Both the position numbers and the translations under genes were made by a program. A DNA stretch of 57,062 bases from Clostridiales bacterium. Lineage in GTDB: Bacteria > Bacillota > Clostridia > Oscillospirales > Oscillospiraceae. Below are positions 43,073 to 51,860 of this stretch, one piece after another. The DNA is taken from assembly GCA_004557075.1 (NCBI GenBank), contig SFEX01000011.1, positions 1 through 57,062 on the forward strand, given 5' to 3'. Numbering within the stretch: position 1 is the first letter of the stretch; the number at the start of each line of letters is the position of its first letter. The notes below the pieces were generated by a model. That model was not told the DNA's origin and did no database searches. It saw only the letters and a program-made list of their open reading frames with translations.

Positions 43073-45175
43073 TTACTGCACCTCTTCAGGGATTATATCA
43101 TATGTCGGCACGATCTCAACGCTGATGCGCCCGTCGGATACATCGAAGCCGCGCAGTACGTCCGCGCCTGCGATAACGAAGGTGTAGGTCTGTATATCGC
43201 CGCTCTTCATCTCCATACCGACCATGCGGTTGAAGTCATAAGCCACAAGCTCATTGTCAAGATACACCTTGACGATGTAGGAGCGCAGCTTTATTCCCGT
43301 GCTGAAATCGTTGCGGTACTTCGCCTGGACGATGAAATCATCGCCGCGTGAGAATGCCTTGGGAACGGTTATATTCAGGCCTGAGACGGTGCTGACGCTT
43401 TCATCCGAGACGAAAGCGCTCTTGCCGTCCTCCGGAACGAAGCGCGCGCCCTCATAGTAAACGCTCAGGCCGATCCAGTCGCCGTAAAGGGCGCGGGAGG
43501 AAAGGCTGGAGGCGTTATAGACCTTCAGCTCGTTGGGATTGCTGGTGGTGAGCGTGTTGGGGATAAGTATCAGCTTATCATCGGTGAAGTTTATGCTGTC
43601 GTAAACCCCGCCGCACATGAGCGCCAGACGGGTGGCGCCGGTACCGGTCATGCTGTAGAGATTGCGGTTGAACGACGACAGGCAGTAGAACAGATCGCCG
43701 TTTTTATACAGAGAGCGGTAACGCACATTCGTGGTATTGGGGAACTGGCCTATGGTCTTGACCACCGCGGGCGCTTGAATGGAGATGGCGTAGAGGTTGA
43801 GGTCATAGTTGCCGTCATTATCGTAGGCGAGGAAATACATAACGTGGCCGTCGAAGAAGCTGGCGTTTATGTTGTAATCTGCGACCTTTTCAAGCTCATT
43901 GCGAGAAATGTCATAGGCATAGAGCTTATCCACGCTGATCTCATTAGTCTCGCTGCCGCTGACCGGCATAGTCTCGGACAGCTTGAAATATATCTTTCCG
44001 TTCCAGCCGTAGGGGGTGAAGTTTGCGACCCGCGAATACTCAAGGTCGGAAATAAAGGCGTTGAAGCCGCCGTTTACGATCTTTCCGAAAGCGTATCTGT
44101 AGCCGGAGACGTCGTCTGCGTAGTTTGTGTACGCCAAAGCGTAGATGCCCCCGTCATAGAAGCAGTAGGACTCGACTATGTAACCGCTGTATACCGTGGA
44201 AACTTTGCCGGATGCCGGGTCGTAGCGCAGAAGCGAGCCTTCCGCGCTGCCGGTGCTGCCGCAGCAGAAATACACCTTGCCGTTATAGAGGCTTATGTTA
44301 TTGAGGTACTGACCGGGCTTTGCGGTGTACAGAGCGCGGGTGAGGTCCTTGCCGTCCGTGAGATACAGGCTGTAGCTCAGATCGGTCTCGTTCTCATACG
44401 ATCTGTACAGGCAGTAGTAATTACTGCCTATCTGCACGGCGACAGAGTCGTTTTCAAGGTTCGACTGGAAATCGGCCATATCCGCGTTTGCCCTCGAATC
44501 GACTCCCGTGCGCTCCGACGGAAGCAGGAGGCGGGAGATTATCATCGCCATCTGCGCGCGGGTGGTGAGCCTTTCTCCGCCGAAGTTGTTGTTTGCCCAG
44601 CCGTTGAGCACTCCGGCAGAATACAGGAATTTTACGGAGCTGAGGTACTGCTGGGGTATCTGGTCGATATCGGTGATCGCCAGATCGCTTATCGCGGGCA
44701 GATCAGCTTTGTCTATCGTCCGGCTGAATATATACGCGAGGTCGTAGCGGTTAATGACGATACCGTCAAGGTACACGCCCTTAGGGCAGGACGAGGGTAT
44801 CATATTATGCGCGTCACAATACCTGTAATACGGGCTGTACCATTCATCGCCCGACCTGATGCTCAGATCCAGCGCATTTCCGAAATAGGCGGCATGGATG
44901 CGCGCGGCAATTACGATTGCCTGCCCCCATGTGACGTTCTTCTCCGCCCTGAAGGTGCCGTCCTGATATCCATACAGGACGCCCTTGTTATAAGAGACCT
45001 CGATTCCCGAATATGCCCAGTGATTCGAGCTGAGATCGCTGAAGGTATATGTAGTCATATCGGCAACGTCCTCAAATACGGCAAGCCCCTCGCCGGGAAC
45101 ATTCGCCGCCGCGCCGATAGTCAGAAGGCTGGCCAAAACAAGGATCATAGCCAGTATTCTAAAGCATTTTTTCAT
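43073..45175 (-). CDS. S-layer homology protein with a repeat beta-propeller-like region
   Basis: About 700 residues. Signal peptide (MKKCFRILAMILVLASLLTI... AAA). Three SLH motifs follow between about residues 40 and 235 (SDLSSNHWAYSGIEVSYNKG, WYSPYYRYCDAHNMIPSSCP, YLSSVKFLYSAGVLNGWANN), which anchor proteins to secondary cell-wall polymers. The middle has repeated YLTDGKDL / YNGKVYFCC-like strands reminiscent of DUF5050 propellers. C-terminal beta domain. Start at 45175 based on AGGGGG and the signal peptide. Has its own promoter and terminator. Confidence 0.85.
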   Translation of the reverse strand: MKKCFRILAMILVLASLLTIGAAANVPGEGLAVFEDVADMTTYTFSDLSSNHWAYSGIEVSYNKGVLYGYQDGTFRAEKNVTWGQAIVIAARIHAAYFGNALDLSIRSGDEWYSPYYRYCDAHNMIPSSCPKGVYLDGIVINRYDLAYIFSRTIDKADLPAISDLAITDIDQIPQQYLSSVKFLYSAGVLNGWANNNFGGERLTTRAQMAMIISRLLLPSERTGVDSRANADMADFQSNLENDSVAVQIGSNYYCLYRSYENETDLSYSLYLTDGKDLTRALYTAKPGQYLNNISLYNGKVYFCCGSTGSAEGSLLRYDPASGKVSTVYSGYIVESYCFYDGGIYALAYTNYADDVSGYRYAFGKIVNGGFNAFISDLEYSRVANFTPYGWNGKIYFKLSETMPVSGSETNEISVDKLYAYDISRNELEKVADYNINASFFDGHVMYFLAYDNDGNYDLNLYAISIQAPAVVKTIGQFPNTTNVRYRSLYKNGDLFYCLSSFNRNLYSMTGTGATRLALMCGGVYDSINFTDDKLILIPNTLTTSNPNELKVYNASSLSSRALYGDWIGLSVYYEGARFVPEDGKSAFVSDESVSTVSGLNITVPKAFSRGDDFIVQAKYRNDFSTGIKLRSYIVKVYLDNELVAYDFNRMVGMEMKSGDIQTYTFVIAGADVLRGFDVSDGRISVEIVPTYDIIPEEVQ

Positions 45176-45218
45176 GGAAATACCCCCTGAAAGTTTGAGG
45201 TTACAATTTGGTATCATA

Positions 45219-45247
45219 ATTATAGCAGGTTACATAATATTTTGCAA
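45219..45247 (-). promoter_or_regulatory. Sigma-A promoter for the SLH gene
   Basis: On the - strand TTGCAA (45242-45247), 17-base spacer, TATAAT (45219-45224). Same -35 sequence and spacing as the glmS promoter. Confidence 0.85.
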
Positions 45248-45272
45248 CAGGAATTTGCTAAATACTGTACAA

Positions 45273-47129
45273 TTATTGCTTTACCATTCGGTAATACTGC
45301 CAGCAGTGCAGGCGCTGCACAAGCGCGTTCTGCTCATCGTCGGGGCTTGAAACGAGAGCGCCGTCCATTGTGCCGACGATGCCGCTCTTTATGACAGGAA
45401 GCTCGCGGCGCAGCTCCGACAGGAAGCTGAAATAGGGGTCTGCCGTCTCGCAGCCGGCAAGCTCCAGCGCGATCTCGCCGAGGAAGCAGGCGCTTATCCT
45501 GCCGTCGGCGGGCAGCTCGAGGCCGGAAAAGACCTCCGACGCGTCGCGGCCTGCAAGGTAGGCATCGTTTACCCATATGACAAACGGCACGGTGCAGCTA
45601 TCGACGAGCTGCCCGGCTGTGCCGCCGTCGCCGAGGTCAAGACCAAGCTCCCTGTAGCTCAGATAGTCCGGCCCGAGGTTCGGCAGATGGTCGCCGAAGA
45701 ACACCAGAACATATGGCTCGGTGAGCGAATTAAGGCGCTCCGTGAGCTCAAGCAGCATCTCCGAGGAGCATTTTATGCCGTAGCCGTAAACCGACAGGTA
45801 CTCCTCCGCCTCATTGCTGAGCGAAAGCTCCGTCTGCACCCTGGGAATCTCAAAATCGTACTTTGCATAGTTATACGCCTGATGGTTCTGGATGGTGGTG
45901 GCATAGGTGAAAAGCTTCTCCCCGCCGGAGGTGCGCTCAGATAGCTCGTCCCAGAGCACATCGAGGAAGGCCGTGTCGAGAAGGCGCGTTTCCTCGTCAA
46001 ACGCCTCGGAGAATATGAGGCTTTCAATGCCCATGTGGCTCAGGGCGCTGTTGCGGTTATAAAACCAGCTATCGCCCGGATGCAGGTACATGCTGTCGTA
46101 GCCGCAGTCGGCAAGCGCGGTCGCCGCGCTGGGGATGTCCTTGAAAAAGCTGCGCATTGCGGAGCTGCCGGTGCGTTTTATAAGGTTTGTCTGCATTCCG
46201 GTCAGCACGTCAAACTCCGTGTTCGCGGTGCCCGCGCCGAAGTTCGGAACGACGATCTCGCCCGTCGCGGCGTTGGGGCTTGCGCAGACCTCGCGGTAGG
46301 CACGCAGCGGGTGCTCGGCGTCGGAATATGTGAAGGCGTCGTTTTCAAACAGGTCGGAAAACGCCTCGCACATCACCATGAGCACCTGCGGTCTCTCGCC
46401 CTCGGCCGTGTCGGCTGTGTCGGAGGTGTATTCCTCGATGTCCCGCTCCACCGCCTCCTGCGAGTAGCCGTCAGGCTTTTCGGCGGCGTAGAGGTCGAAA
46501 TTATAAAGGAAGCAGTAGTTAAAGCCCAGCTCGTTAAATATGCCCGTGACATTGTACTCGGAGCTTACGGGGAAGGACGCGTAAAGCTCGCGGTCGCGGT
46601 AGACGGTGAAGAAGCAGCCGCAGAATACCGCCACGCTGAGCACCGCGCCGATCACGCGGGGCAGCACCGGACGCTTCTCGGTTCGGCCGAGCCAGACGCC
46701 GAGCAGTATCATCGCCGCCGAGCTGAGCACGATAAGCGCGATTATCCCGGGGTGCATGTCAAGCCTGTACTCGCCGGTGGCCTGAAGCGCCTCGCGCAGC
46801 AGTGCGAAGTCGCCTGGGACAAACGGGTCGTCGCGGCCGTCGATCTTGAGCAGATTGGCGTAGTTCATCAGGCCGAAGATAAGATTCGTCACGCCGCCGG
46901 ATATAAAGCTGTTGGAGCATATGAAATAGAGCACCAGCAGGAACACGGCAACAGGCAGCACGTTGAGCACTATAAGCAGCGGGTTCTCCAGCATGAAGCG
47001 CATGCTGTGCCGGAATGAGCCGGGCGAGATGTATACGCACATGAGCAGCGTAAAGCAGGCCATCACGATAAGTTCCGCCCACACTGCCTTGTTGTGAAAT
47101 TTTTTAAGCTTTTCTCTTTGCTTTTCCAT
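45273..47129 (-). CDS. Lipoteichoic acid synthase-like sulfatase (LtaS family)
   Basis: 618 residues. About five N-terminal membrane helices (to about residue 195), then an extracellular sulfatase-like domain: MCEAFSDLF (metal site), FGAGTANTEFDVLTG with the catalytic Thr, TTIQNHQAY, FFGDHLPNLG. LtaS transfers glycerol phosphate from phosphatidylglycerol and releases diacylglycerol. Nine bases after the PAP2 gene, so one operon. Confidence 0.88.
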   Translation of the reverse strand: MEKQREKLKKFHNKAVWAELIVMACFTLLMCVYISPGSFRHSMRFMLENPLLIVLNVLPVAVFLLVLYFICSNSFISGGVTNLIFGLMNYANLLKIDGRDDPFVPGDFALLREALQATGEYRLDMHPGIIALIVLSSAAMILLGVWLGRTEKRPVLPRVIGAVLSVAVFCGCFFTVYRDRELYASFPVSSEYNVTGIFNELGFNYCFLYNFDLYAAEKPDGYSQEAVERDIEEYTSDTADTAEGERPQVLMVMCEAFSDLFENDAFTYSDAEHPLRAYREVCASPNAATGEIVVPNFGAGTANTEFDVLTGMQTNLIKRTGSSAMRSFFKDIPSAATALADCGYDSMYLHPGDSWFYNRNSALSHMGIESLIFSEAFDEETRLLDTAFLDVLWDELSERTSGGEKLFTYATTIQNHQAYNYAKYDFEIPRVQTELSLSNEAEEYLSVYGYGIKCSSEMLLELTERLNSLTEPYVLVFFGDHLPNLGPDYLSYRELGLDLGDGGTAGQLVDSCTVPFVIWVNDAYLAGRDASEVFSGLELPADGRISACFLGEIALELAGCETADPYFSFLSELRRELPVIKSGIVGTMDGALVSSPDDEQNALVQRLHCWQYYRMVKQ

Positions 47130-47138
47130 ATCTTTCTC

Positions 47139-47720
47139 TCATATAATAATCAAACTTACGCAGAATGCGGCGATGCCGGTGACAGCACCCAGGATAAACT
47201 CCTGCGCCGTATGGCGTCCCAGCTTCAGCGATGCCCACATCGTCGCCGCAGCGACAACGGCGCAGGGCGCGATAAGCGCGCAGCCGAAGAATTTTATCAT
47301 GCACGCCATTGTACCTATCGCGCTGCACGCGTGGCCGCTGGCGTGGACCTTGCTGAATTTGTTTATAACGGCAAGTAGCAGCGCCGCGGCAAAATATGTA
47401 ACGGTAATGAAGAGAAGGTCTTCTCCCGCGTGAAAAATAAGCGCGCAGGCGAGCGAGAGCGCGTATCCGACGGCGGTGAAGATAAACGCGAGTCTGCGCT
47501 GTCCTCCCCTGCCCTGGTCTTTGAATCGCGGCAGTATTTTCTGCGCCGGGTACGCGAGCGCCGGCGTTAACACCTGCAAGAAGAAAACGGCCGCGAAAAG
47601 CCCCGGCGATGCGAACGCACCGCCTTTTTGAGCAATACAGCCGATGAGCAGCAGTCCGATAAAGACCGGCGGCGCGGTCACAATGCGTACTGCTTTTGCG
47701 ATTTTTTCTGAAATTTTCAT
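47139..47720 (-). CDS. PAP2-family membrane phosphatase
   Basis: 193 residues with about six hydrophobic helices. VHASGHACSAIG carries the PAP2 PSGH-type motif and LGRHTAQEFILGAVTG the last motif (Arg/His of the catalytic set). It dephosphorylates a lipid phosphate, such as phosphatidate or undecaprenyl diphosphate. Start at 47720, following AGGTGATCTC; the upstream in-frame extension is rejected. Confidence 0.82.
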   Translation of the reverse strand: MKISEKIAKAVRIVTAPPVFIGLLLIGCIAQKGGAFASPGLFAAVFFLQVLTPALAYPAQKILPRFKDQGRGGQRRLAFIFTAVGYALSLACALIFHAGEDLLFITVTYFAAALLLAVINKFSKVHASGHACSAIGTMACMIKFFGCALIAPCAVVAAATMWASLKLGRHTAQEFILGAVTGIAAFCVSLIII

Positions 47721-47872
47721 GAGATCACCTGAAAGAGGACACGACATTTGCTGTGGGTTCGATTGGTTTAAGCATAGGTATATTATGCTCCATGATGGAG
47801 GAAAAATCAAGTCATATTGCGCCTGCAGAGACCCGTGTCGGATATCGTCGTACAAAAAAATAATATAAATAC

Positions 47873-47901
47873 TTGACTTAGGGGCTGCACCGTGGTATTA
47901 T
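47873..47901 (+). promoter_or_regulatory. Strong sigma-A promoter for tRNA-fMet
   Basis: TTGACT (47873-47878), 17-base spacer, TATTAT (47896-47901), 28 bases before the tRNA. Confidence 0.85.
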
Positions 47902-47929
47902 ATATAAGCTCTCAAGGAGCACTGCATAT

Positions 47930-48006
<77 letters not shown>

Positions 48007-48041
48007 TGTTGTGCAACCAAAAAAGATATTGCACCGGAAAA

Positions 48042-48072
48042 CCCAGAAACCACAACGGTTTCTGGGCTTTTT
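48042..48072 (+). terminator. tRNA-fMet terminator
   Basis: CCCAGAAAC / GTTTCTGGG then CTTTTTC. Confidence 0.88.
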
Positions 48073-48152
48073 CGTACTCCGATTTTCAAGTGCAAACAAA
48101 AAGATATTTTTCTTTGTTGAGAGGACTTGAACTACCGACCCCCACTATTTCA

Positions 48153-48196
48153 GGCGACTTTCGAGAGGATTTTTCTTCCGAAAGCCGCCTTTTTTT
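48153..48196 (+). terminator. Second hairpin with T-run after the tRNA
   Basis: GGCGACTTTCG / CGAAAGCCGCC with one G-T position, followed by TTTTTTT. Confidence 0.78.
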
Positions 48197-48248
48197 CGTT
48201 TTCGCAGAAAATTTTTTCTAAGAGGTCTTCCCCCACTTGTTCAGAAAA

Positions 48249-48279
48249 GAGGTTTGCCCTACATTTTGGGGCAAACCTC
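48249..48279. repeat. Strong inverted repeat without a T-run
   Basis: GAGGTTTGCCC / GGGCAAACCTC, 11-bp perfect stem. Could be an RNA structure or a protein-binding palindrome. Confidence 0.6.
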
Positions 48280-48306
48280 ACTTAACTTAATAACACCGTA
48301 ATCTAT

Positions 48307-48350
48307 GGGCTGACTTTGTAGAAGTAATTCTATGAAGTCAGCCCTTTTTT
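48307..48350 (+). terminator. Terminator/attenuator directly upstream of the ardA-like gene
   Basis: GGGCTGACTT / AAGTCAGCCC followed by TTTTTT, ending 11 bases before the ribosome binding site of the next gene. No promoter fits in the remaining space, so transcripts reaching the gene must read through it. Confidence 0.75.
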
Positions 48351-48375
48351 ATTTTCTATGAAAGGAATGAGCACC

Positions 48376-49530
48376 ATGATCAAAATCAGAATCAAGAATG
48401 CCGATCACGAAATCGACATCCGCTTCCCTATCAGCGAGAGTGAACTGTTTGCAAAGCTTGGTGAGATCCATGCCATTGAGGGCAAGGATGCCCCGGAGTC
48501 AGCATTCGTGACAGAGGTCTACTGGCCGGAAGAATTCTCCATGCTGAAAGACCGCTTCGCCAATCTGGACGAGCTGAACTACCTCGCCAGGAGGATGGAG
48601 AGCTTCGACTACCACGAATACGATCAGTTTCTTATCGGCATCACCAAGCTGGAAAACCCCACCGAGAAGGATCTCATCAATCTGACTTTCAACCTCGACC
48701 ACTTCACGCTGTGCAAGGATGTCAGCAACTATGGAAAGATCGGCAGAGAGTATGTGATGAATACGGAAGGCGCCGTTCCCGCCCATGACGAGGATGATCC
48801 GAAATACGCTGCCATCGGCAAGGATCTCATCGACCGAGGGCTGGCGCAGATCACCGCAAAAGGTTTGCTCATCTACAATCCCTTCGACGAGCTGACCGAG
48901 GTATACGACGGTCAGACCTTCCCCGAATACTACTATGAGAATACCCTTGCCAGCGCAGAGGTCAGCTATAACGGCCGTACCGAGTTGCTCCTGCTCCCCG
49001 GTGAAGAACTTGCAATCCAGAAGGCGCTTGCCCGTCTCGGCGCTCCTTCTGACAGCGACTGTGAAATCAAGTTCTGCCTTAACCAAGGAGAGGATGACGC
49101 CTGGGAAGAACGCATTGAAGGCATCATCCGCAGTGAAGGGCTGTATGAGGCGAACAAAATGCTCCGCTCGCTTGACACCGGCGATATGAATTGGAGCAAG
49201 CTGACTGCCGCCGTCGAGCTCGCCGATGTAAAGAGCGCAGCTAACATCGCAGCCGTCGCAGAGCATCTTGGCGAGTTTGCCTTTATTCCCGACGCAAAGA
49301 GCGAATCCGACGTCGGCCATTTCCTCGTGGACAATGTGGAAGAATACGAGATGAACATCGAAATGGAGGAATACTTCGACTTCTCCGGCTTCGGAGAGTA
49401 TTTCGCCGAGGAACACGACGGACAGTTTGTGAACGGCGGCTTCGTCTATTTTGACAGCGACAGATCCCTCGATGAGTTTCTCGAAGAACTTGAGTCCGAG
49501 GACGAGGGCATGGATATGGGAGGTATGTGA
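48376..49530 (+). CDS. ArdA-type antirestriction protein (putative)
   Basis: 384 residues, strongly acidic. N-terminal part resembles ArdA (LDELNYLARRMESFDYHEYD) and the C-terminal block MEEYFDFSGFGEYFAEEHDG plus the following FVNGGFVYFD is characteristic of Firmicutes ArdA-like proteins, which mimic DNA and inhibit type I restriction enzymes. The middle has an insertion, making it longer than classical ~170-residue ArdA. Start at 48376 chosen with AAAGGA 10 bases upstream. First gene of a coupled four-gene cluster. Confidence 0.72.
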   Translation: MIKIRIKNADHEIDIRFPISESELFAKLGEIHAIEGKDAPESAFVTEVYWPEEFSMLKDRFANLDELNYLARRMESFDYHEYDQFLIGITKLENPTEKDLINLTFNLDHFTLCKDVSNYGKIGREYVMNTEGAVPAHDEDDPKYAAIGKDLIDRGLAQITAKGLLIYNPFDELTEVYDGQTFPEYYYENTLASAEVSYNGRTELLLLPGEELAIQKALARLGAPSDSDCEIKFCLNQGEDDAWEERIEGIIRSEGLYEANKMLRSLDTGDMNWSKLTAAVELADVKSAANIAAVAEHLGEFAFIPDAKSESDVGHFLVDNVEEYEMNIEMEEYFDFSGFGEYFAEEHDGQFVNGGFVYFDSDRSLDEFLEELESEDEGMDMGGM

Positions 49531-49532
49531 GC

Positions 49533-50387
49533 ATGATAATCAATGCGGTGATCGAAAGCAAAGACGGCGGCACACTCGTGCTGGACTTCCCCCGAAGCAT
49601 CTACGACGTGTACGAAAAGCTCCAGTCGGTTGGCATCAGAAAGTCCCCGTATCAGATCACTCTTTCCGATGAGGAAGGCGATGTCGTGCGCGTAAAGCTG
49701 TATTCCAAGGACGAGGTCGGAAAGCACCTCCTCTTGACGCTCAACGAGCAGAACTCGCTGGCAGACGCCAATCTGCTGGCTTTCATGGTGGACAACGCCA
49801 AGGCAGACTTCCGGTCTAAACTCGAACAGAATCTGCTTCACGATCAGTACGGCTCCATGCAGGAGGTCACAGACGCCATCAAGCAGATGCTCTATGACTC
49901 CGGGCCGGTCAAGACCGTGTTCTACTGTCCCCTCGTCGGAGAGGTAACCGATGACGAGGGCTTCAGTTCTCCCGTCGACGGTCGTTTTCTCAAGAGCTAT
50001 GCGTGGGCGGTCGAAAATGCCCTGGAAGCCGATACTGCCGATGATGAAATGGACATGGCTGAGTTTTTCGACGAGGATGATGGCGTTAAGGCAAAACTCG
50101 TATCAGCCAAATGGGGTGTGGAAACCTACCGTGGACGGCTCTTCGGCAGGATCGAGTGCAGCCTCAAGGAAGAACTCACCGATGCTGAAACCGAAATCCT
50201 CACTGACTGGATCAGCGGACAGAATTCGGACGGCTACGGAGAGCACTTCGAGCAGCAGCCGATTGACACCGAGGACGGCGATTTGTACGTCTCCTTCTGG
50301 AACAGCGGCGACAACTATTCCATCATGACTCGTGACGAGTTGGATGAGTATATAGATAATCAGGGCATGACGATGGGAGGGATGTGA
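49533..50387 (+). CDS. Acidic element-borne protein of unknown function (284 aa)
   Basis: Begins IINAVIESKDGGTLVLDFPR and ends with a block around YRGRLFGRIECSLKEELTDA and DWISGQNSDGYGEHFEQQPI. This C-terminal block is a pattern I associate with accessory proteins on Clostridia integrative elements but cannot name. Rich in Asp and Glu, like its ArdA-like neighbour. Start at 49533 with GGGAGG upstream; the ORF could extend to a GTG at 49527, which is too close to the ribosome binding site. Confidence 0.7.
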   Translation: MIINAVIESKDGGTLVLDFPRSIYDVYEKLQSVGIRKSPYQITLSDEEGDVVRVKLYSKDEVGKHLLLTLNEQNSLADANLLAFMVDNAKADFRSKLEQNLLHDQYGSMQEVTDAIKQMLYDSGPVKTVFYCPLVGEVTDDEGFSSPVDGRFLKSYAWAVENALEADTADDEMDMAEFFDEDDGVKAKLVSAKWGVETYRGRLFGRIECSLKEELTDAETEILTDWISGQNSDGYGEHFEQQPIDTEDGDLYVSFWNSGDNYSIMTRDELDEYIDNQGMTMGGM

Positions 50388-50390
50388 TAT

Positions 50391-50735
50391 ATGGCTGTGC
50401 TCTTTTCGGCGGTAACGCTTACCGCAGACAACAATCAGGTAGAGTTTCTCGCTGCCGGTGTTCCGAGGGACGCCGACGATCTCGAGGGCTGGACTGCCTA
50501 TGAGAACTTCATGGATGAGCTGGATTCCGAACAGGAAGTCAGCGTCCATGTGGAAGCCTACCTCTATGGTGAAGGAGAAACCTTCAAGGCAACGCCCGAG
50601 GAAGTGGCGTATTTCAAGATGCGAGCGGATGCGGACGAAGACTTTTTGCATGACCACTGCGACAACATCGAGGACGCGGACTTCACCATCCAATGGTCGC
50701 CGGACGAACTGTACGGAGTGGAGCTGGAGCTATGA
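50391..50735 (+). CDS. Small, very acidic protein (114 aa)
   Basis: Unrecognised. Many Asp/Glu (for example DADEDFLHDHCDNIEDADF) and predicted beta strands at the N-terminus. GGGAGGG of the preceding gene end serves as its ribosome binding site. High negative charge and its place beside an ArdA-like gene make a DNA-mimic role possible, but this is inference. Confidence 0.65.
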   Translation: MAVLFSAVTLTADNNQVEFLAAGVPRDADDLEGWTAYENFMDELDSEQEVSVHVEAYLYGEGETFKATPEEVAYFKMRADADEDFLHDHCDNIEDADFTIQWSPDELYGVELEL

Positions 50736-51022
50736 CAGCAGAAAAGAAAGACCGCAAGCCGCTCCAGATCAAGAATCTTGCAGATCTCAAGCGGCATATC
50801 AGGCTCGGAACCGAGCTGGTGGCAACGGCGCACCAATACCATCCCGATATCGTCGGCCTCACCCGTGTGGTGACGAAGGTGCAGACCAACGGCTTCTACT
50901 CCAAGATCAAGGATCAGCCGGATCATAAATGGTCGACCTGCAATCATGGAATGGGCTTTTGGTCACCCTTCAACAAGGCATATGTTACGGGTTGGAATGG
51001 ATACCCGCTACGGCTTATATGA
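50732..51022 (+). CDS. Small element protein, possibly 3'-frameshifted
   Basis: 96 residues starting MTAEKKDRKPLQIKNLADLK; central VTKVQTNGFYSKIKDQP is a motif of small element-borne proteins. ATG overlaps the previous TGA. The reading frame ends at NGYPLRLI, while a one-base shift would continue into LYDPGC and stop; so the C-terminus may be altered. Function unknown. Confidence 0.6.
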   Translation: MTAEKKDRKPLQIKNLADLKRHIRLGTELVATAHQYHPDIVGLTRVVTKVQTNGFYSKIKDQPDHKWSTCNHGMGFWSPFNKAYVTGWNGYPLRLI

Positions 51023-51257
51023 TCCCGGTTGCTGAGAAAAGAGTCTCAGCATGGATACTGTCGGGAACTCCGCATCCACCCTATATCAGCAGATTTCTTT
51101 TTCTGCTGTGTCCGTCGGGGCCGAGAGAAATAGACGGATCTCAAACTACCACAGAATTACGTAAAGAAATTTGGTGGCAGAACTACTGTGCAGGAGCGGC
51201 AACGCTCCTGCATACCATTCTGCTACCAAACACCCCGAGAGAAGGAGGATCTTCAAC
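51023..51257 (+). ncRNA. Structured leader with nested stem-loop
   Basis: No ORF of note. Outer stem TTTGGTGGCAGAA (51170-51182) with TTCTGCTACCAAA (51218-51230), one G-T pair; inner stem GCAGGAGCG / CGCTCCTGC (51190-51211) with tetraloop GCAA. A further hairpin TGCTGAGA / TCTCAGCA lies near 51029-51050. It precedes the helicase fragment and its ribosome binding site GGAGG. Whether it is transcribed, or acts as DNA, is unknown. Confidence 0.45.
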
Positions 51258-51860
51258 ATGTTTGAAATCACATATAACGACAGCGATACGCTGCAGAACT
51301 TCATAGACGCGGATAAAGCCTACCACGGAGCCGTTTACGACTTCACCTTTGAAGGAAGGTTTATCGTCTATCATTTCTTTGTAAAAGACACCGCCCGGTA
51401 TGTCGCCCTGGACAGCATGACGGGATACGGTTCCGAGATTACCCGCAGAAGAAAAGACAATCTCTTCGATTCCCGCAGTTATCACAGCATGACGCCGATG
51501 GTGCTTGACTCCATCAAATACACCGGCGACAAACGGTATCTGAACGTAATCGTCAACAATCCGCTGGAGGCGATTGAGTCCATCTTCCGCACGATCCTTC
51601 CCGAGTATGGATTCACCGTTCGTGAGGATCAGATCAAACTCAGCCAGGACATGTACCTTGGGCTCACCGGAAAACAGGTCGCCATCTGCGAAGCGGAAGT
51701 CGGCACCGGCAAAACGCTTGCTTACTTGATCGCATCTTTCGTTGCAAAGGAGCGTTACGCAGCGGAGTATGGTTTCAATCTTCCCGTTACGATCAGCACA
51801 TCTATGTCGGTTATGGATTGGACAGCGACAAGCATGAAAAGAACTATAAGCAGGTCGTAA
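51258..51860 (+). pseudogene. N-terminal fragment of a DinG-like helicase
   Basis: 201 residues. The last third has REDQIKLSQDMYLGLTGKQV and the Walker A EAEVGTGKTLAYL, then VTISTS, after which the sequence leaves the family and stops within 15 codons. Full-length relatives are several hundred residues longer, with Walker B and helicase motifs that are missing here. GGAGG precedes the ATG. Best read as the 5' end of a gene broken by deletion near 51800. Confidence 0.75.

Noticed and set aside
43775..45190. A 471-codon open frame opposite the SLH gene
   Set aside because: Antisense to a gene with signal peptide, SLH motifs, promoter and terminator; composition is a mirror artefact.
46035..47018. 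A 327-codon open frame opposite the LTA synthase gene
   Set aside because: Antisense shadow with no start signals.
48121..48150. A second tRNA fragment in reverse (GAGGACTTGAACTACCGACC)
   Set aside because: Only the T-loop-like piece is present; the stem does not pair and no acceptor is seen.
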